Position numbers and translations under genes: made by a program. From positions 1 through 55,018 of the forward strand of contig CBDCZI010000002.1 of NCBI GenBank assembly GCA_965224495.1: a stretch of DNA of 55,018 bases, written 5' to 3'. The notes under the pieces are model-generated. The model made no database searches. It was not told the origin of the DNA and saw only the letters and a program-made list of their open reading frames with translations. Positions 34,821 to 42,658 of this stretch are shown one piece after another. The stretch's first letter is position 1. The number at the start of each line of letters is the position of its first letter. The stretch is from CBDCZI01 sp965224495 (GTDB taxonomy: Bacteria > Bacteroidota > Bacteroidia > Cytophagales > JAAEPT01).

Positions 34821-35693
34821 ATGATTACTGCAACAATAAAGGGTTCGGTAGAACTATTAAAAGTTCTTAAAAAAGAGTTAAGTACTGTTTACGATTTACG
34901 TGAAGCAGAAAATATAAGTGTGCTTCTTATCGAGTATTTTTTTGAGATGAGTAAAACGCAAATTATTATGGATGCACCTTTTACTCAACTTGATGACGAG
35001 TTAATCAATAACCTAAACGAATGTATCACCCGTTTATTGAAAAGTGAACCTATACAACACGTTTTGGGCGAAACAGAGTTTTATGGTTTACCCTTTTATG
35101 TCAATGATGAAGTTCTTGTCCCTCGTCCTGAAACCGAAGAATTGGTCGCTTGGGTATTGGAAGATACACAAGAAAAAACAGATTTTCGTTTGTTAGATAT
35201 TGGTACAGGTTCGGGCTGTATTGCTATTTCAATAAAAAAAGAAAAGAAAAAAGCAGACATTTGTGGGTTAGATTTATCTCACGATGCACTCTCTGTTGCT
35301 AAAGATAATGCGGATTTGAACGAGGTGAAAATCTATTGGATACAGGATAATATTCTTGATTTTTCTTACAATGTAGAAAAGCCATTTGATATTATTGTAA
35401 GTAACCCACCCTACATTACCTTGGACGAAAAGAAAGAAATGTCTAAAAATGTATTGGACTACGACCCCGATTTGGCGTTGTTTGTTTATGATGAAGATCC
35501 TTTGTTGTTTTATCGACGTATTGTAGATTACACCGGTAATAACCTAAAATCTGGCGGAAGTTTATACTTTGAAATCAACGAAAATTTCGGGAAAGATTTG
35601 GTTAAAATGCTAGAAGAAAAAGGCTTTCAAAACATTGTATTGAAACAAGATATCAATGGCAAAGACCGTATGATAAAGGCAATAAAAAAATAA
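34821..35693 (+). CDS. prmC: Peptide chain release factor N5-glutamine methyltransferase
   Basis: 290 aa. PrmC methylates the Gln of the GGQ motif in release factors; prfA lies 13 kb downstream with that motif intact. An N-terminal helical domain (about 1-85, with PIQHVLGETEFYGLPF at 76-91) binds the factor. The methyltransferase domain has RLLDIGTGSGCIAISI (SAM-binding, about 124-139), LDLSHDAL and the catalytic NPPY in IVSNPPYITL (about 191-200). The gene is divergent from ribD and ends 1 base before the next start, so translation is coupled. Confidence 0.95.
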   Translation: MITATIKGSVELLKVLKKELSTVYDLREAENISVLLIEYFFEMSKTQIIMDAPFTQLDDELINNLNECITRLLKSEPIQHVLGETEFYGLPFYVNDEVLVPRPETEELVAWVLEDTQEKTDFRLLDIGTGSGCIAISIKKEKKKADICGLDLSHDALSVAKDNADLNEVKIYWIQDNILDFSYNVEKPFDIIVSNPPYITLDEKKEMSKNVLDYDPDLALFVYDEDPLLFYRRIVDYTGNNLKSGGSLYFEINENFGKDLVKMLEEKGFQNIVLKQDINGKDRMIKAIKK

Positions 35694-35694
35694 G

Positions 35695-35985
35695 ATGCAC
35701 ATTTTTACTAAAGTCATATTATCACTTTCACTATTACTTACTGCGGGTTCGGGCTTACTTGTTGCTGGATTTTTAGCAATGAAACAAGTAAGAATTAACC
35801 AAATGACAGGTGATAGTTCTACAACTATTTGGTTGGTTATCGGTTATATGATTTTACTTTTTGTACAATGTATGGCGACACTTTTTTCAAAAGAATATTC
35901 TATTACAAAAAAAACAATACGTAGTTTGGTCTTAGCAATTGCTTTTTCTTTGCCTTGGTTTTACATCTATCAAGGGCAGTTGTAA
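35695..35985 (+). CDS. Small hydrophobic membrane protein, function unknown
   Basis: 96 aa with three predicted membrane helices (about residues 6-29, 43-63 and 73-90). The start is 1 base after the prmC stop, so it is translated with prmC, and it ends in KIQ-free polar residues (YIYQGQL). No family is recognised. Probably co-transcribed with prmC and the methyltransferase gene that follows. Confidence 0.75.
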   Translation: MHIFTKVILSLSLLLTAGSGLLVAGFLAMKQVRINQMTGDSSTTIWLVIGYMILLFVQCMATLFSKEYSITKKTIRSLVLAIAFSLPWFYIYQGQL

Positions 35986-36008
35986 GAAATTTCTCTTATT
36001 TTTGTAGT

Positions 36009-36725
36009 ATGAAAATTTCTCCTGAAAACGACCCTATCGGTCAAGCACTACTTGATTACCTCAACACCAAAAAAGAAGGCGTTATACACGTAGATACCAA
36101 CTTGACCGAAGATGAGGATATTGCTACAAGTTATTTTTTTAGAACTTATGATCAAATGCCCAAATCGGAGCAAGTGGCTCTTGATTTAGCAAAAGGGAAA
36201 ATTTTAGATTTAGGAGCTGGTAGCGGTGTTCATAGTCTCGAATTACAACAAAAAGGGTTGGACGTTTACCCAATAGATATCTCTGAGTTATCGGTTGAGG
36301 TAATGAAAAAACGCGGTTTGAAGAATGTTCGCTTACAAGACTACAGAGACATAAAAGAAGAAAAATACGACACTATTTTACTCTTGATGAACGGTATTGG
36401 AATGGTTCAGAAGATAGAAAATATGCCCCAATTTTTGTCTCAACTAAAGGGTTTATTGAATAAAAATGGACAAATTCTTATCGACTCAACAGATATTATC
36501 TATATGTTTGAGGAAGAAGACGGTAGTTATTTAGTTGATTTGAACGGTGATTATTATGGTCAAATGATTTATTTTGTGTCTTATAAAGACATCAAAGGCG
36601 AACCCTTTGATTGGATATATATTGATTTTGGCTTATTGAGCGATTATGCCAAAGCCGAAGGCTTTTCTTGTGAGATGATTGTTTCAGAAGATGAAGGACA
36701 CTATTTAGCAAAACTTAGTTTATAA
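36009..36725 (+). CDS. Class I SAM-dependent methyltransferase
   Basis: 238 aa. Rossmann fold with SAM-binding motif I ILDLGAGSGVHSLEL (about residues 63-77), acidic motif II YPIDISELSVEVMKK (about 84-98), and IADTILLLMNGIGM-type motif III, seen here as YDTILLLMNGIGM (about 119-131). I chose the ATG at 36009, because an earlier start at 35955 would lie inside the membrane-protein gene and encode a poor leader. TATTTTTG at 35997-36004 fits a -7 box but is so close that transcripts would be nearly leaderless; it may be chance. Substrate is unknown. Convergent with queE. Confidence 0.85.
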   Translation: MKISPENDPIGQALLDYLNTKKEGVIHVDTNLTEDEDIATSYFFRTYDQMPKSEQVALDLAKGKILDLGAGSGVHSLELQQKGLDVYPIDISELSVEVMKKRGLKNVRLQDYRDIKEEKYDTILLLMNGIGMVQKIENMPQFLSQLKGLLNKNGQILIDSTDIIYMFEEEDGSYLVDLNGDYYGQMIYFVSYKDIKGEPFDWIYIDFGLLSDYAKAEGFSCEMIVSEDEGHYLAKLSL

Positions 36726-36756
36726 ACCAATTAAGTTTTACTTAAATAAACAGCTA

Positions 36757-37488
36757 TTAAACCCCTTTTTTATCTCCATAAATTCGGATATGTAATCGGT
36801 CAGAATAAGTGTAACCGAATGTTTTACACGTTTCTATTAAATTTTCTTGTGCTTTTTGCAAAGCTTCTTTTGTCTGTGCTTGGGGCATCAATAAGACCTT
36901 ATTTCTTGCAATAGAAAACTGTTTTTCTAAAGCTTGTACCTCTTCCAAATCTTGTTTTGTTTCTATAACAAATTTAAAATTCACTTTTTCAGATGCACTG
37001 AAAAACTGCATAGCATCTGTTTTGATACGCAATTTTTCAGCATCTCCACAGTTACTCAATTTGGTAGATACATTGTATTGGTTAATCTGTTTATCAAAAG
37101 AAGCTAAGGGTTTAAAAGTACCATTCGTTTCTATTTCGAAGAAATAGTCGGCATCAATTTTTCTCAATTTTTCCATTAAAAATACCAACTCTTCTTGTTG
37201 AATAAATGGTTCACCTCCGGTCAGTATTACTCGATTACAAGGATATTGATTGATAATTTCAACTATCTCGTCAACAGTAACATCTACTTGACTTTCTTTT
37301 CTGTTTGCCTTTTTTTGGTGTTTAAATTTTGTGTTTTCCCAATTCCAAGTGTAAGGCGTATCACACCAAATACAATGCAAGTTACATTGGCTCAACCGTA
37401 CAAAAATAGCAGGTTTACCTATACTCACTCCTTCTCCTTGAATAGAATAAAATATTTCGGGTTCGTTATTTAAACAGGCAAGTTTCAT
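36757..37488 (-). CDS. queE: 7-carboxy-7-deazaguanine synthase (radical SAM)
   Basis: 243 aa from the ATG at 37488; an earlier ATG at 37524 would overlap the upstream gene's stop and add 12 poor residues. QueE makes CDG from CPH4 in queuosine and other 7-deazaguanine biosynthesis. Motifs: EIFYSIQGEGVSIGKPAIFV, at about residues 8-27, and the cluster-binding CNLHCIWCD (Cys at about 34, 38 and 41). RVILTGGEPFIQQEEL (about 86-101) is the SAM-binding GGEP motif. The other queuosine genes are not in the window. Convergent with the methyltransferase. Confidence 0.9.
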   Translation of the reverse strand: MKLACLNNEPEIFYSIQGEGVSIGKPAIFVRLSQCNLHCIWCDTPYTWNWENTKFKHQKKANRKESQVDVTVDEIVEIINQYPCNRVILTGGEPFIQQEELVFLMEKLRKIDADYFFEIETNGTFKPLASFDKQINQYNVSTKLSNCGDAEKLRIKTDAMQFFSASEKVNFKFVIETKQDLEEVQALEKQFSIARNKVLLMPQAQTKEALQKAQENLIETCKTFGYTYSDRLHIRIYGDKKGV

Positions 37489-37510
37489 TTTGTAAAAATA
37501 CAGTAATCTA

Positions 37511-38545
37511 TTAGAAAACAACATTTAAAGAGGCACTTGTTTGCCAGCCTCTCAGGTTAAGGTTTTTGTTATATAATGGTAAATAATAATTTACTTTTGT
37601 ATCTAAAAGAAAATATTTTAATTTGAATATTTCTAAACCTATACCTGGACTCAAATAGCCATAAAAATCCATATCATTTTCATTTGTTGCCATCGAACCA
37701 CCAACCATATAATTTATATGTGGGTTAAAATATTTTCTGCTTCCTCTATTAAAATGGCGACTATAAAAATCTTGTCCAAAGGCAATATTAAACAATTGAG
37801 AGTAAGCCAAAGTATCGGATTTATCACCTCCCTTTTGTTTAAAAGCACCTAAAACAACATAACTCTTTCCTTTTGTAAATAAGTACTTTAATGATATTCC
37901 TTCATAGCGTTTAAAAGAAATGTTCTCTTTCGGGTTTTCAATAAATAACCACGAATATTCTACTCCTGGCATATTAACGAAAGATATTTTTGTGTTTGTT
38001 GGGTTACGTTGCTCATCTCTTAAATCTATTTTTATAACGTAAACATCATAGCTCAATTTACGACTATAAAGCACTTTCTCTAAGTCATTAATTTCTTGAT
38101 TAATTTTTTGTATTTCTTTCCAGTGATCGTAATACCCTAAACTATTTTTTTCATCTTTTCGAGTAAGCATTTTTTCATACTCTATCTTTTTTTCTTTCAA
38201 GTATTTCAATTCTGCTTCTTGATTAATTAATCTTTCTTTGTTATTAAATGCTTTCAAAACTTTTGAACTCACATAACCTAGTTTATTAGCTAACGAATCT
38301 ATTTTTTTTAATTCTTTTATTTTTACTTTAAACTCATAATGATGAGAGTATTTCGTTTCTGTTTGAGTTATAATTTCAAAATCATTTTGTAAAATATAAT
38401 CCTCTAAGCTTTCTTTAGAAGTATTGTAGTTAGAACTATAAATCGTTATTGTTTCTTGATTAACTTGAATATATTCTTTTTGAGCAAAAAGCAGAAATGA
38501 ACTCAAAGATATAGCTATTGATAATAATAAATTTTTCTTTTTCAT
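37511..38545 (-). CDS. Secreted protein with N-terminal coiled region and C-terminal barrel-like domain
   Basis: 344 aa. It has a signal peptide (about residues 1-20, LLLSIAISLSSFLLFAQK), a DUF4349-like alpha/beta and coiled-coil stretch (about 50-175, KIKELKKIDSLANKL, EKKIEYEKMLTRKDEK), and a beta-rich C-terminal part (about 180-344) that ends in Phe (ASLNVVF), as outer-membrane barrels do. The combination is unusual; no named family is recognised. Its end overlaps a possible queE start region. The base composition is very AT-rich compared with neighbours, so recent acquisition is possible but unproved. Confidence 0.75.
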   Translation of the reverse strand: MKKKNLLLSIAISLSSFLLFAQKEYIQVNQETITIYSSNYNTSKESLEDYILQNDFEIITQTETKYSHHYEFKVKIKELKKIDSLANKLGYVSSKVLKAFNNKERLINQEAELKYLKEKKIEYEKMLTRKDEKNSLGYYDHWKEIQKINQEINDLEKVLYSRKLSYDVYVIKIDLRDEQRNPTNTKISFVNMPGVEYSWLFIENPKENISFKRYEGISLKYLFTKGKSYVVLGAFKQKGGDKSDTLAYSQLFNIAFGQDFYSRHFNRGSRKYFNPHINYMVGGSMATNENDMDFYGYLSPGIGLEIFKLKYFLLDTKVNYYLPLYNKNLNLRGWQTSASLNVVF

Positions 38546-38669
38546 TTTGTTTTAGTTGGTTCTGCTAAATTATAAAATCGTTTTTTTTAATAAAATTCTG
38601 TTTTTAAAAAAATATGACTTTTACATTATTAAAAAAACAACTGTAAAAGCCATTTTTTAACTATTTTTA

Positions 38670-38692
38670 AGTTTAAAAACTGACTTTAAACT
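38670..38692 (-). terminator. Weak AT-rich terminator after the TPR gene
   Basis: AGTTTAAA pairs with TTTAAACT around AACTGAC and continues into TAAAAA on the minus strand, 17 bases past the TPR stop. The gap (38546-38708) also holds a CTTTTACA/TGTAAAAG pair of unclear role. Confidence 0.45.
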
Positions 38693-38708
38693 GTTTTGTG
38701 TTTATACT

Positions 38709-40511
38709 TTATATCCCATCTCCACGTAATTTTCTGTACGCTTTTCGTGCTTGTTCTGTATAAATACTTCCTTTGTAATCCAGTAAAATCATTTTGTAAT
38801 ACTGCATAGCAGTCGATTTTTCTGACTTTTTATCATATATTTTTGCCAATTGAAACACCGCATCATCAGCCCAAATATCTTTACCAAACTTGTTGATAAG
38901 CAATTTTAATTGTTCAATCTGTTGCTCTTTTTGATTGATTTGAGCATAAACTTGTGCTTTTTTCCAATACACTTCATCTGTCAATGAGTGGTTATTGAAC
39001 TTGGTTAATAACTCATCAAAAACGGTAATTGCGGAAGTATATTTTTTTTGATAAACCAACAAATCGGCATCGGCATAAAGTTGCAATGCACGGTACGAAG
39101 TATCTAAACCAGAGTTTGCTTTGATAAATAAACTCAAGTCAATCGCATCATTAGAAATTTCTCGTGTAGTGGCTCTTTTCAAAATATCTAACATCGATTC
39201 GGAAAGGTCAAATTCACCTGTATAGAAATACAACAACGCATTTTTATATTTTGCTTCTTCGGCGTAAGTCGAATTTTTCCAACGTTTTTCTATAGAGAAA
39301 TAAGTCAACGAAGCCTCTCCAATTTGATTATCTAACAAATAAACATCACCTAAAAGTAACCAAGCTTTAGCTTGTTGGTTGCGAGAAATTCCTGCCGTTT
39401 TTGTTATTTTTGTTAACAACGCCAATGCTTTGTTGTTATCGTGCAAATAAAACGCATACAATACCGACTGATTCTGTTCTATTCGAGCTTTTTCGTTTTG
39501 ATTTTGTGCAATTTTTAACAATTCACTGTAATCCGTCACCAATTGATTTATTTGCACCACATCTACAGGATAATTGGCTTTAGCCTGCAATTCTTTAATT
39601 TCTATCAAATTGGTTTTTGCAGTTACAAATATTTCTTGTTCTCGGTAAGTTTGGCAAGTATATTCCAAAATTTCGATTGCCTGTAGGTATGCCTCGTTAG
39701 ACGAGGCGATTTTTGCGATTTTTAATAAACCGTAACCTTTTTCTTTTTTTGAAATATCTATCGCTCGTTGTTGCACAAACGCATCATAAAATTCTTTTTG
39801 TTGCAAATAATACCAAACCAACAATTCACGGTAAACAAAATGCGGGTCATCACTTATTTTTTCAAACAGTTTTTTTTCTAAAATAGTATAATCATCTACT
39901 TGAAAATCAGTTTGAAAGAGATTTTCTATCCTTTCCAATTCGTTTGGTTGACGACGAATCAATGCCAAACCTTCTTCAATTAATCCTTGTTTGTTGCCTG
40001 TCAGTCGATAAATAGCCATTAATTCTTGACTATAAATCGTCTTACTCTTTTTAGCTTTTCTAAGCGATTTAATTATTTGAATGTACTCAGTATATAGTTT
40101 TCTGTTTTGAAGATTCTCAGCGACTTTATACAAGGTGTAATCATCATCTTTGACCAGATTATAGATACGCTTGTAGTCTTTGTTGTAGTCTTTTTTAAAA
40201 TCACCTAATTTTTCAATGTGCAAAAGGTCAACTAAGACCAAATACAAGTCAGGCTGTTTTTTATTTATTTTCTTCAAAGTTTTCAAAAGCGACGCATACT
40301 CTTTTAGCTTTATTTGACTTATACGGTAGTTCTCATACACTTTATCACGAAAAGCATCTTTGACTACATACTTCTGATAAATCGGTGCTGACTTCGCAAA
40401 ATCATTGACAGAAAAGTACTCATTTGCCAAGGCTATATCTTTTTGCTGAGCATTTACGTATAAAGACGAAATACAAAAGGCAACTAAGTAATATATTTTT
40501 ATCTGTTTCAT
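38709..40511 (-). CDS. Secreted TPR protein, Bacteroidota type
   Basis: About 600 aa from the ATG at 40511; an earlier ATG at 40562 gives 17 extra residues without a signal peptide. It has a signal peptide (MKQIKIYYLVAFCISSLYVNA) and then more than ten TPR-like helix pairs over the whole length (ANEYFSVNDFAKSAPIYQKY near the start, YWKKAQVYAQINQKEQQIEQ and YDKKSEKSTAMQYYKMIL near the end). Proteins like this probably scaffold complexes at the periplasm or outer membrane. The promoter must lie within the oriC candidate, so initiation and transcription of this gene overlap. Confidence 0.85.
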   Translation of the reverse strand: MKQIKIYYLVAFCISSLYVNAQQKDIALANEYFSVNDFAKSAPIYQKYVVKDAFRDKVYENYRISQIKLKEYASLLKTLKKINKKQPDLYLVLVDLLHIEKLGDFKKDYNKDYKRIYNLVKDDDYTLYKVAENLQNRKLYTEYIQIIKSLRKAKKSKTIYSQELMAIYRLTGNKQGLIEEGLALIRRQPNELERIENLFQTDFQVDDYTILEKKLFEKISDDPHFVYRELLVWYYLQQKEFYDAFVQQRAIDISKKEKGYGLLKIAKIASSNEAYLQAIEILEYTCQTYREQEIFVTAKTNLIEIKELQAKANYPVDVVQINQLVTDYSELLKIAQNQNEKARIEQNQSVLYAFYLHDNNKALALLTKITKTAGISRNQQAKAWLLLGDVYLLDNQIGEASLTYFSIEKRWKNSTYAEEAKYKNALLYFYTGEFDLSESMLDILKRATTREISNDAIDLSLFIKANSGLDTSYRALQLYADADLLVYQKKYTSAITVFDELLTKFNNHSLTDEVYWKKAQVYAQINQKEQQIEQLKLLINKFGKDIWADDAVFQLAKIYDKKSEKSTAMQYYKMILLDYKGSIYTEQARKAYRKLRGDGI

Positions 40512-40562
40512 TTTTTGAATTAGTTCAATTTTTAAAAAGGTCGAAGACCTGACGTTCTGCAC

Positions 40563-41023
40563 ACCCTAGTATATATAATATATATCTTAAATTAAGTAAA
40601 TATTATTGTTACTATTAGCGGGTGGATAAGTGGATAAGTAAACTTATTAACTCGTATTCACCTTATTTTTGAGTTACCTCTAGGCTATTATCTGATTTGT
40701 TCTCAATTTATCAACTTGCTAACGTGTTGTTATTTAATGAATTTAATAGTTTGTTCACATTCGTTTATTTTTGTTGTGGATTTACTCACATTGTTTAACA
40801 CATTTTTCAAATGTTTATTTCTTGGTACTTTTTTGTGTTTAACTTCCATTTATTCACACCTTATTTATTTCAAAGCTTATCCACTTAGCTAATTGTTTAT
40901 AAGGCTCAAGTTATTGCTACCCTTTATACACCTTGTACACACCAAATCCACAGTTATAAACATATTTTTATCGCTCAATTGTGTTTAAATGGCTATTTAC
41001 ACTTATCATCCAACTTCAATAAG
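40563..41023. other. Candidate chromosomal replication origin oriC
   Basis: 461 bases with no gene, very AT-rich, and containing many DnaA-box-like 9-mers near TTATNCACA. Boxes seen: two tandem on the minus strand (40622-40630, 40630-40638, TTATCCAC type), TTGTTCACA (40751), TTACTCACA (40782), TTATTCACA (40850, perfect), TTATCCACT (40877), TTATACACC (40924), TTGTACACA (40933), and ATCCACA (40946). The left edge has an AT-only stretch. The mnmG gene (classic oriC neighbour) lies 1.6 kb away and parS-like sites 3.6 kb away. No dnaA in the window; in many Bacteroidota dnaA is away from oriC. The box clustering is direct; the origin call is inferred. Confidence 0.8.
40566..40638 (-). promoter_or_regulatory. 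Unwinding element of oriC: DnaA boxes, GC spacer, DnaA-trios, AT-rich DUE
   Basis: Read on the minus strand from 40638: two TTATCCAC boxes, a short GC spacer (CCGC), then triplets TAA TAG TAA CAA TAA TAT (40617-40600) and a run of pure A/T to about 40566. This is the box / GC / DnaA-trio order known from the Bacillus subtilis basal unwinding system. Confidence 0.65.
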
Positions 41024-42655
41024 CTATCGTTTAATCATTACATCGATATCCCAACCTGCTTTTATCTGTATCTTATCTTCTAAATAAATGTATTGTTCAG
41101 GCAACAGTCTGTTGAGGTAATCACCTGTATCGTATTTGCCATTGTTGTTTTCATCGATAAGAATACGAATGGTTATTTCTTGAGGTTTGTAGTTCAATAA
41201 TTTCAACTCTTTTACATTTCTACCCGTTGCTACTACTTTATTATTTTCAGCTAATAATTCGATGATATAAAAAGGTTCTTTTAAATCTACCTTACAAAGA
41301 GCAGAACCAAAACTCCCCGAAGAAGTTCGTATCATTTTTGTTGTTTTTGAAATGGTATCACCTAATAGACTTATGAATTTTAATTTATTCAAATGTAAGG
41401 TATCGTGGTATTTTGGTAAATATCCAGTCAACGTTAATTTCGTTTTATTCAAATTCCATTTTAAATCAACAAATTCTTCAAAATTATACGTCGAATCTGT
41501 CGCCTGTAGCGATGCAGAATCAAGGATGCTTTCAAATATTGGCTGTGAGAAGCTTACAATTTGTTTAAAATTTGAGTTAATGTATTGATTATCAATAGAT
41601 AATCTTGTTTTTTGTTTAAATATTTTTTCATTATTGAAATGTAAGGAAATAGTAGAATCAGAAGAAATACCCGTAGAATCTATCATTTTGATGAAAATAG
41701 TAGTGTCTTTGACCAATTGCTTATAAATAGTTAGTTTTTTTCTTTTTGCATCAAATTTCAAAAAGTCGTTGTTGTAATTTTTTATTTCTACTTTTTCCAA
41801 CGATTTATTAAATTCGATATATGCCAATTGATCAAAAGCAGTTATTCGATTGACCAAAGGAATTCTTTTGTCTTCTCTAAAAAGAAATAAACTATCAATA
41901 GTTAGGCTACTATCAAGTTGAATATTAGTTGGAGTAAATGCAATTTGTTCAGTTCTTGCGTTGTATTTTTTGTTTCTATTTTTATCAGTAAAAGCCACCA
42001 CACGGTAAGTACCTTTTTTTAAATAATCAATTGTATAATTACCCGCATCATTTGTTGTTGTGTAATATTTGGGTAATGTATTGCTTGCATTACTTGTGTC
42101 ATTGATAGGGTACAAACCAACCAAAATATTTTTAGCCATTTGTCCTGAGTAGTTATTTCTAACATTTCCAGTAACAGCTAACGAATCAATTTGTTGACCA
42201 GTAGAAAAAGCAACAGCAATAGTTTGTGCTATTTTACCTTCATTGATATCTTTAAATGCACCATCAAAATTAAGTACATAAGTTGTATTACTTTCCAACG
42301 ATTGATTAAGGTCTATGCTTACAGCCGTTCCCTTGTATCTTTTTCCCGAAGTATCTGACCAATGCACGGTCTTTGTTTTGTATTTGATAGCTTTAGTATC
42401 AATCTGAGGATTAGCTGTAGTCTTATTTTTTAAAGCAACGACTTCTATTTTCTCATTAAACACTAATAATATATTGCCACCTGTTCTATTTGTATTGAAT
42501 ACTTTATTAGGGAAACTTAACGAATCTACCAATTGAGGAGGCGTAATGTCTCTTTTACCACCCGTTGGCGGAATAACATTAGCACACGAATGAAAGAAAA
42601 TTAACCCAACAGTAACTAAAGACCATTGGATTAATTGTTGGGTTAATTTATTCAT
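41024..42655 (-). CDS. Lipoprotein with bacterial Ig-like (SbsA-type) domain
   Basis: 543 aa. It has a lipoprotein signal (about residues 1-24, VTVGLIFFHSC, Cys24 anchor) and then an Ig-like domain (about 34-150, IPPTGGKRDITPPQLVDSL and VFNEKIEV, TYVLNFDGAFKDINEG). A second beta domain with a collagen-binding-like fold (about 165-225, GNVRNNYSGQMAKNILVGLY, GTYRVVAFTDKNRNKKY) and a beta-rich tail follow. It ends beside the oriC candidate, its stop only 4 bases after the mnmG-side neighbour begins; the order Ig-like lipoprotein, mnmG, ybeY is common in Bacteroidota. Likely surface exposed. Function unknown. Confidence 0.82.
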   Translation of the reverse strand: MNKLTQQLIQWSLVTVGLIFFHSCANVIPPTGGKRDITPPQLVDSLSFPNKVFNTNRTGGNILLVFNEKIEVVALKNKTTANPQIDTKAIKYKTKTVHWSDTSGKRYKGTAVSIDLNQSLESNTTYVLNFDGAFKDINEGKIAQTIAVAFSTGQQIDSLAVTGNVRNNYSGQMAKNILVGLYPINDTSNASNTLPKYYTTTNDAGNYTIDYLKKGTYRVVAFTDKNRNKKYNARTEQIAFTPTNIQLDSSLTIDSLFLFREDKRIPLVNRITAFDQLAYIEFNKSLEKVEIKNYNNDFLKFDAKRKKLTIYKQLVKDTTIFIKMIDSTGISSDSTISLHFNNEKIFKQKTRLSIDNQYINSNFKQIVSFSQPIFESILDSASLQATDSTYNFEEFVDLKWNLNKTKLTLTGYLPKYHDTLHLNKLKFISLLGDTISKTTKMIRTSSGSFGSALCKVDLKEPFYIIELLAENNKVVATGRNVKELKLLNYKPQEITIRILIDENNNGKYDTGDYLNRLLPEQYIYLEDKIQIKAGWDIDVMIKR

Positions 42656-42658
42656 AAT

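Noticed and set aside
36731..36745. TTAAGT-TTT-ACTTAA as terminator between the methyltransferase and queE
   Set aside because: Only a 6-bp AT-rich stem without T-run; too weak to list as a feature.
38610..38653. CTTTTACA/TGTAAAAG stem as a riboswitch
   Set aside because: Short AT-only stem with a long loop and no conserved core; not supportable.
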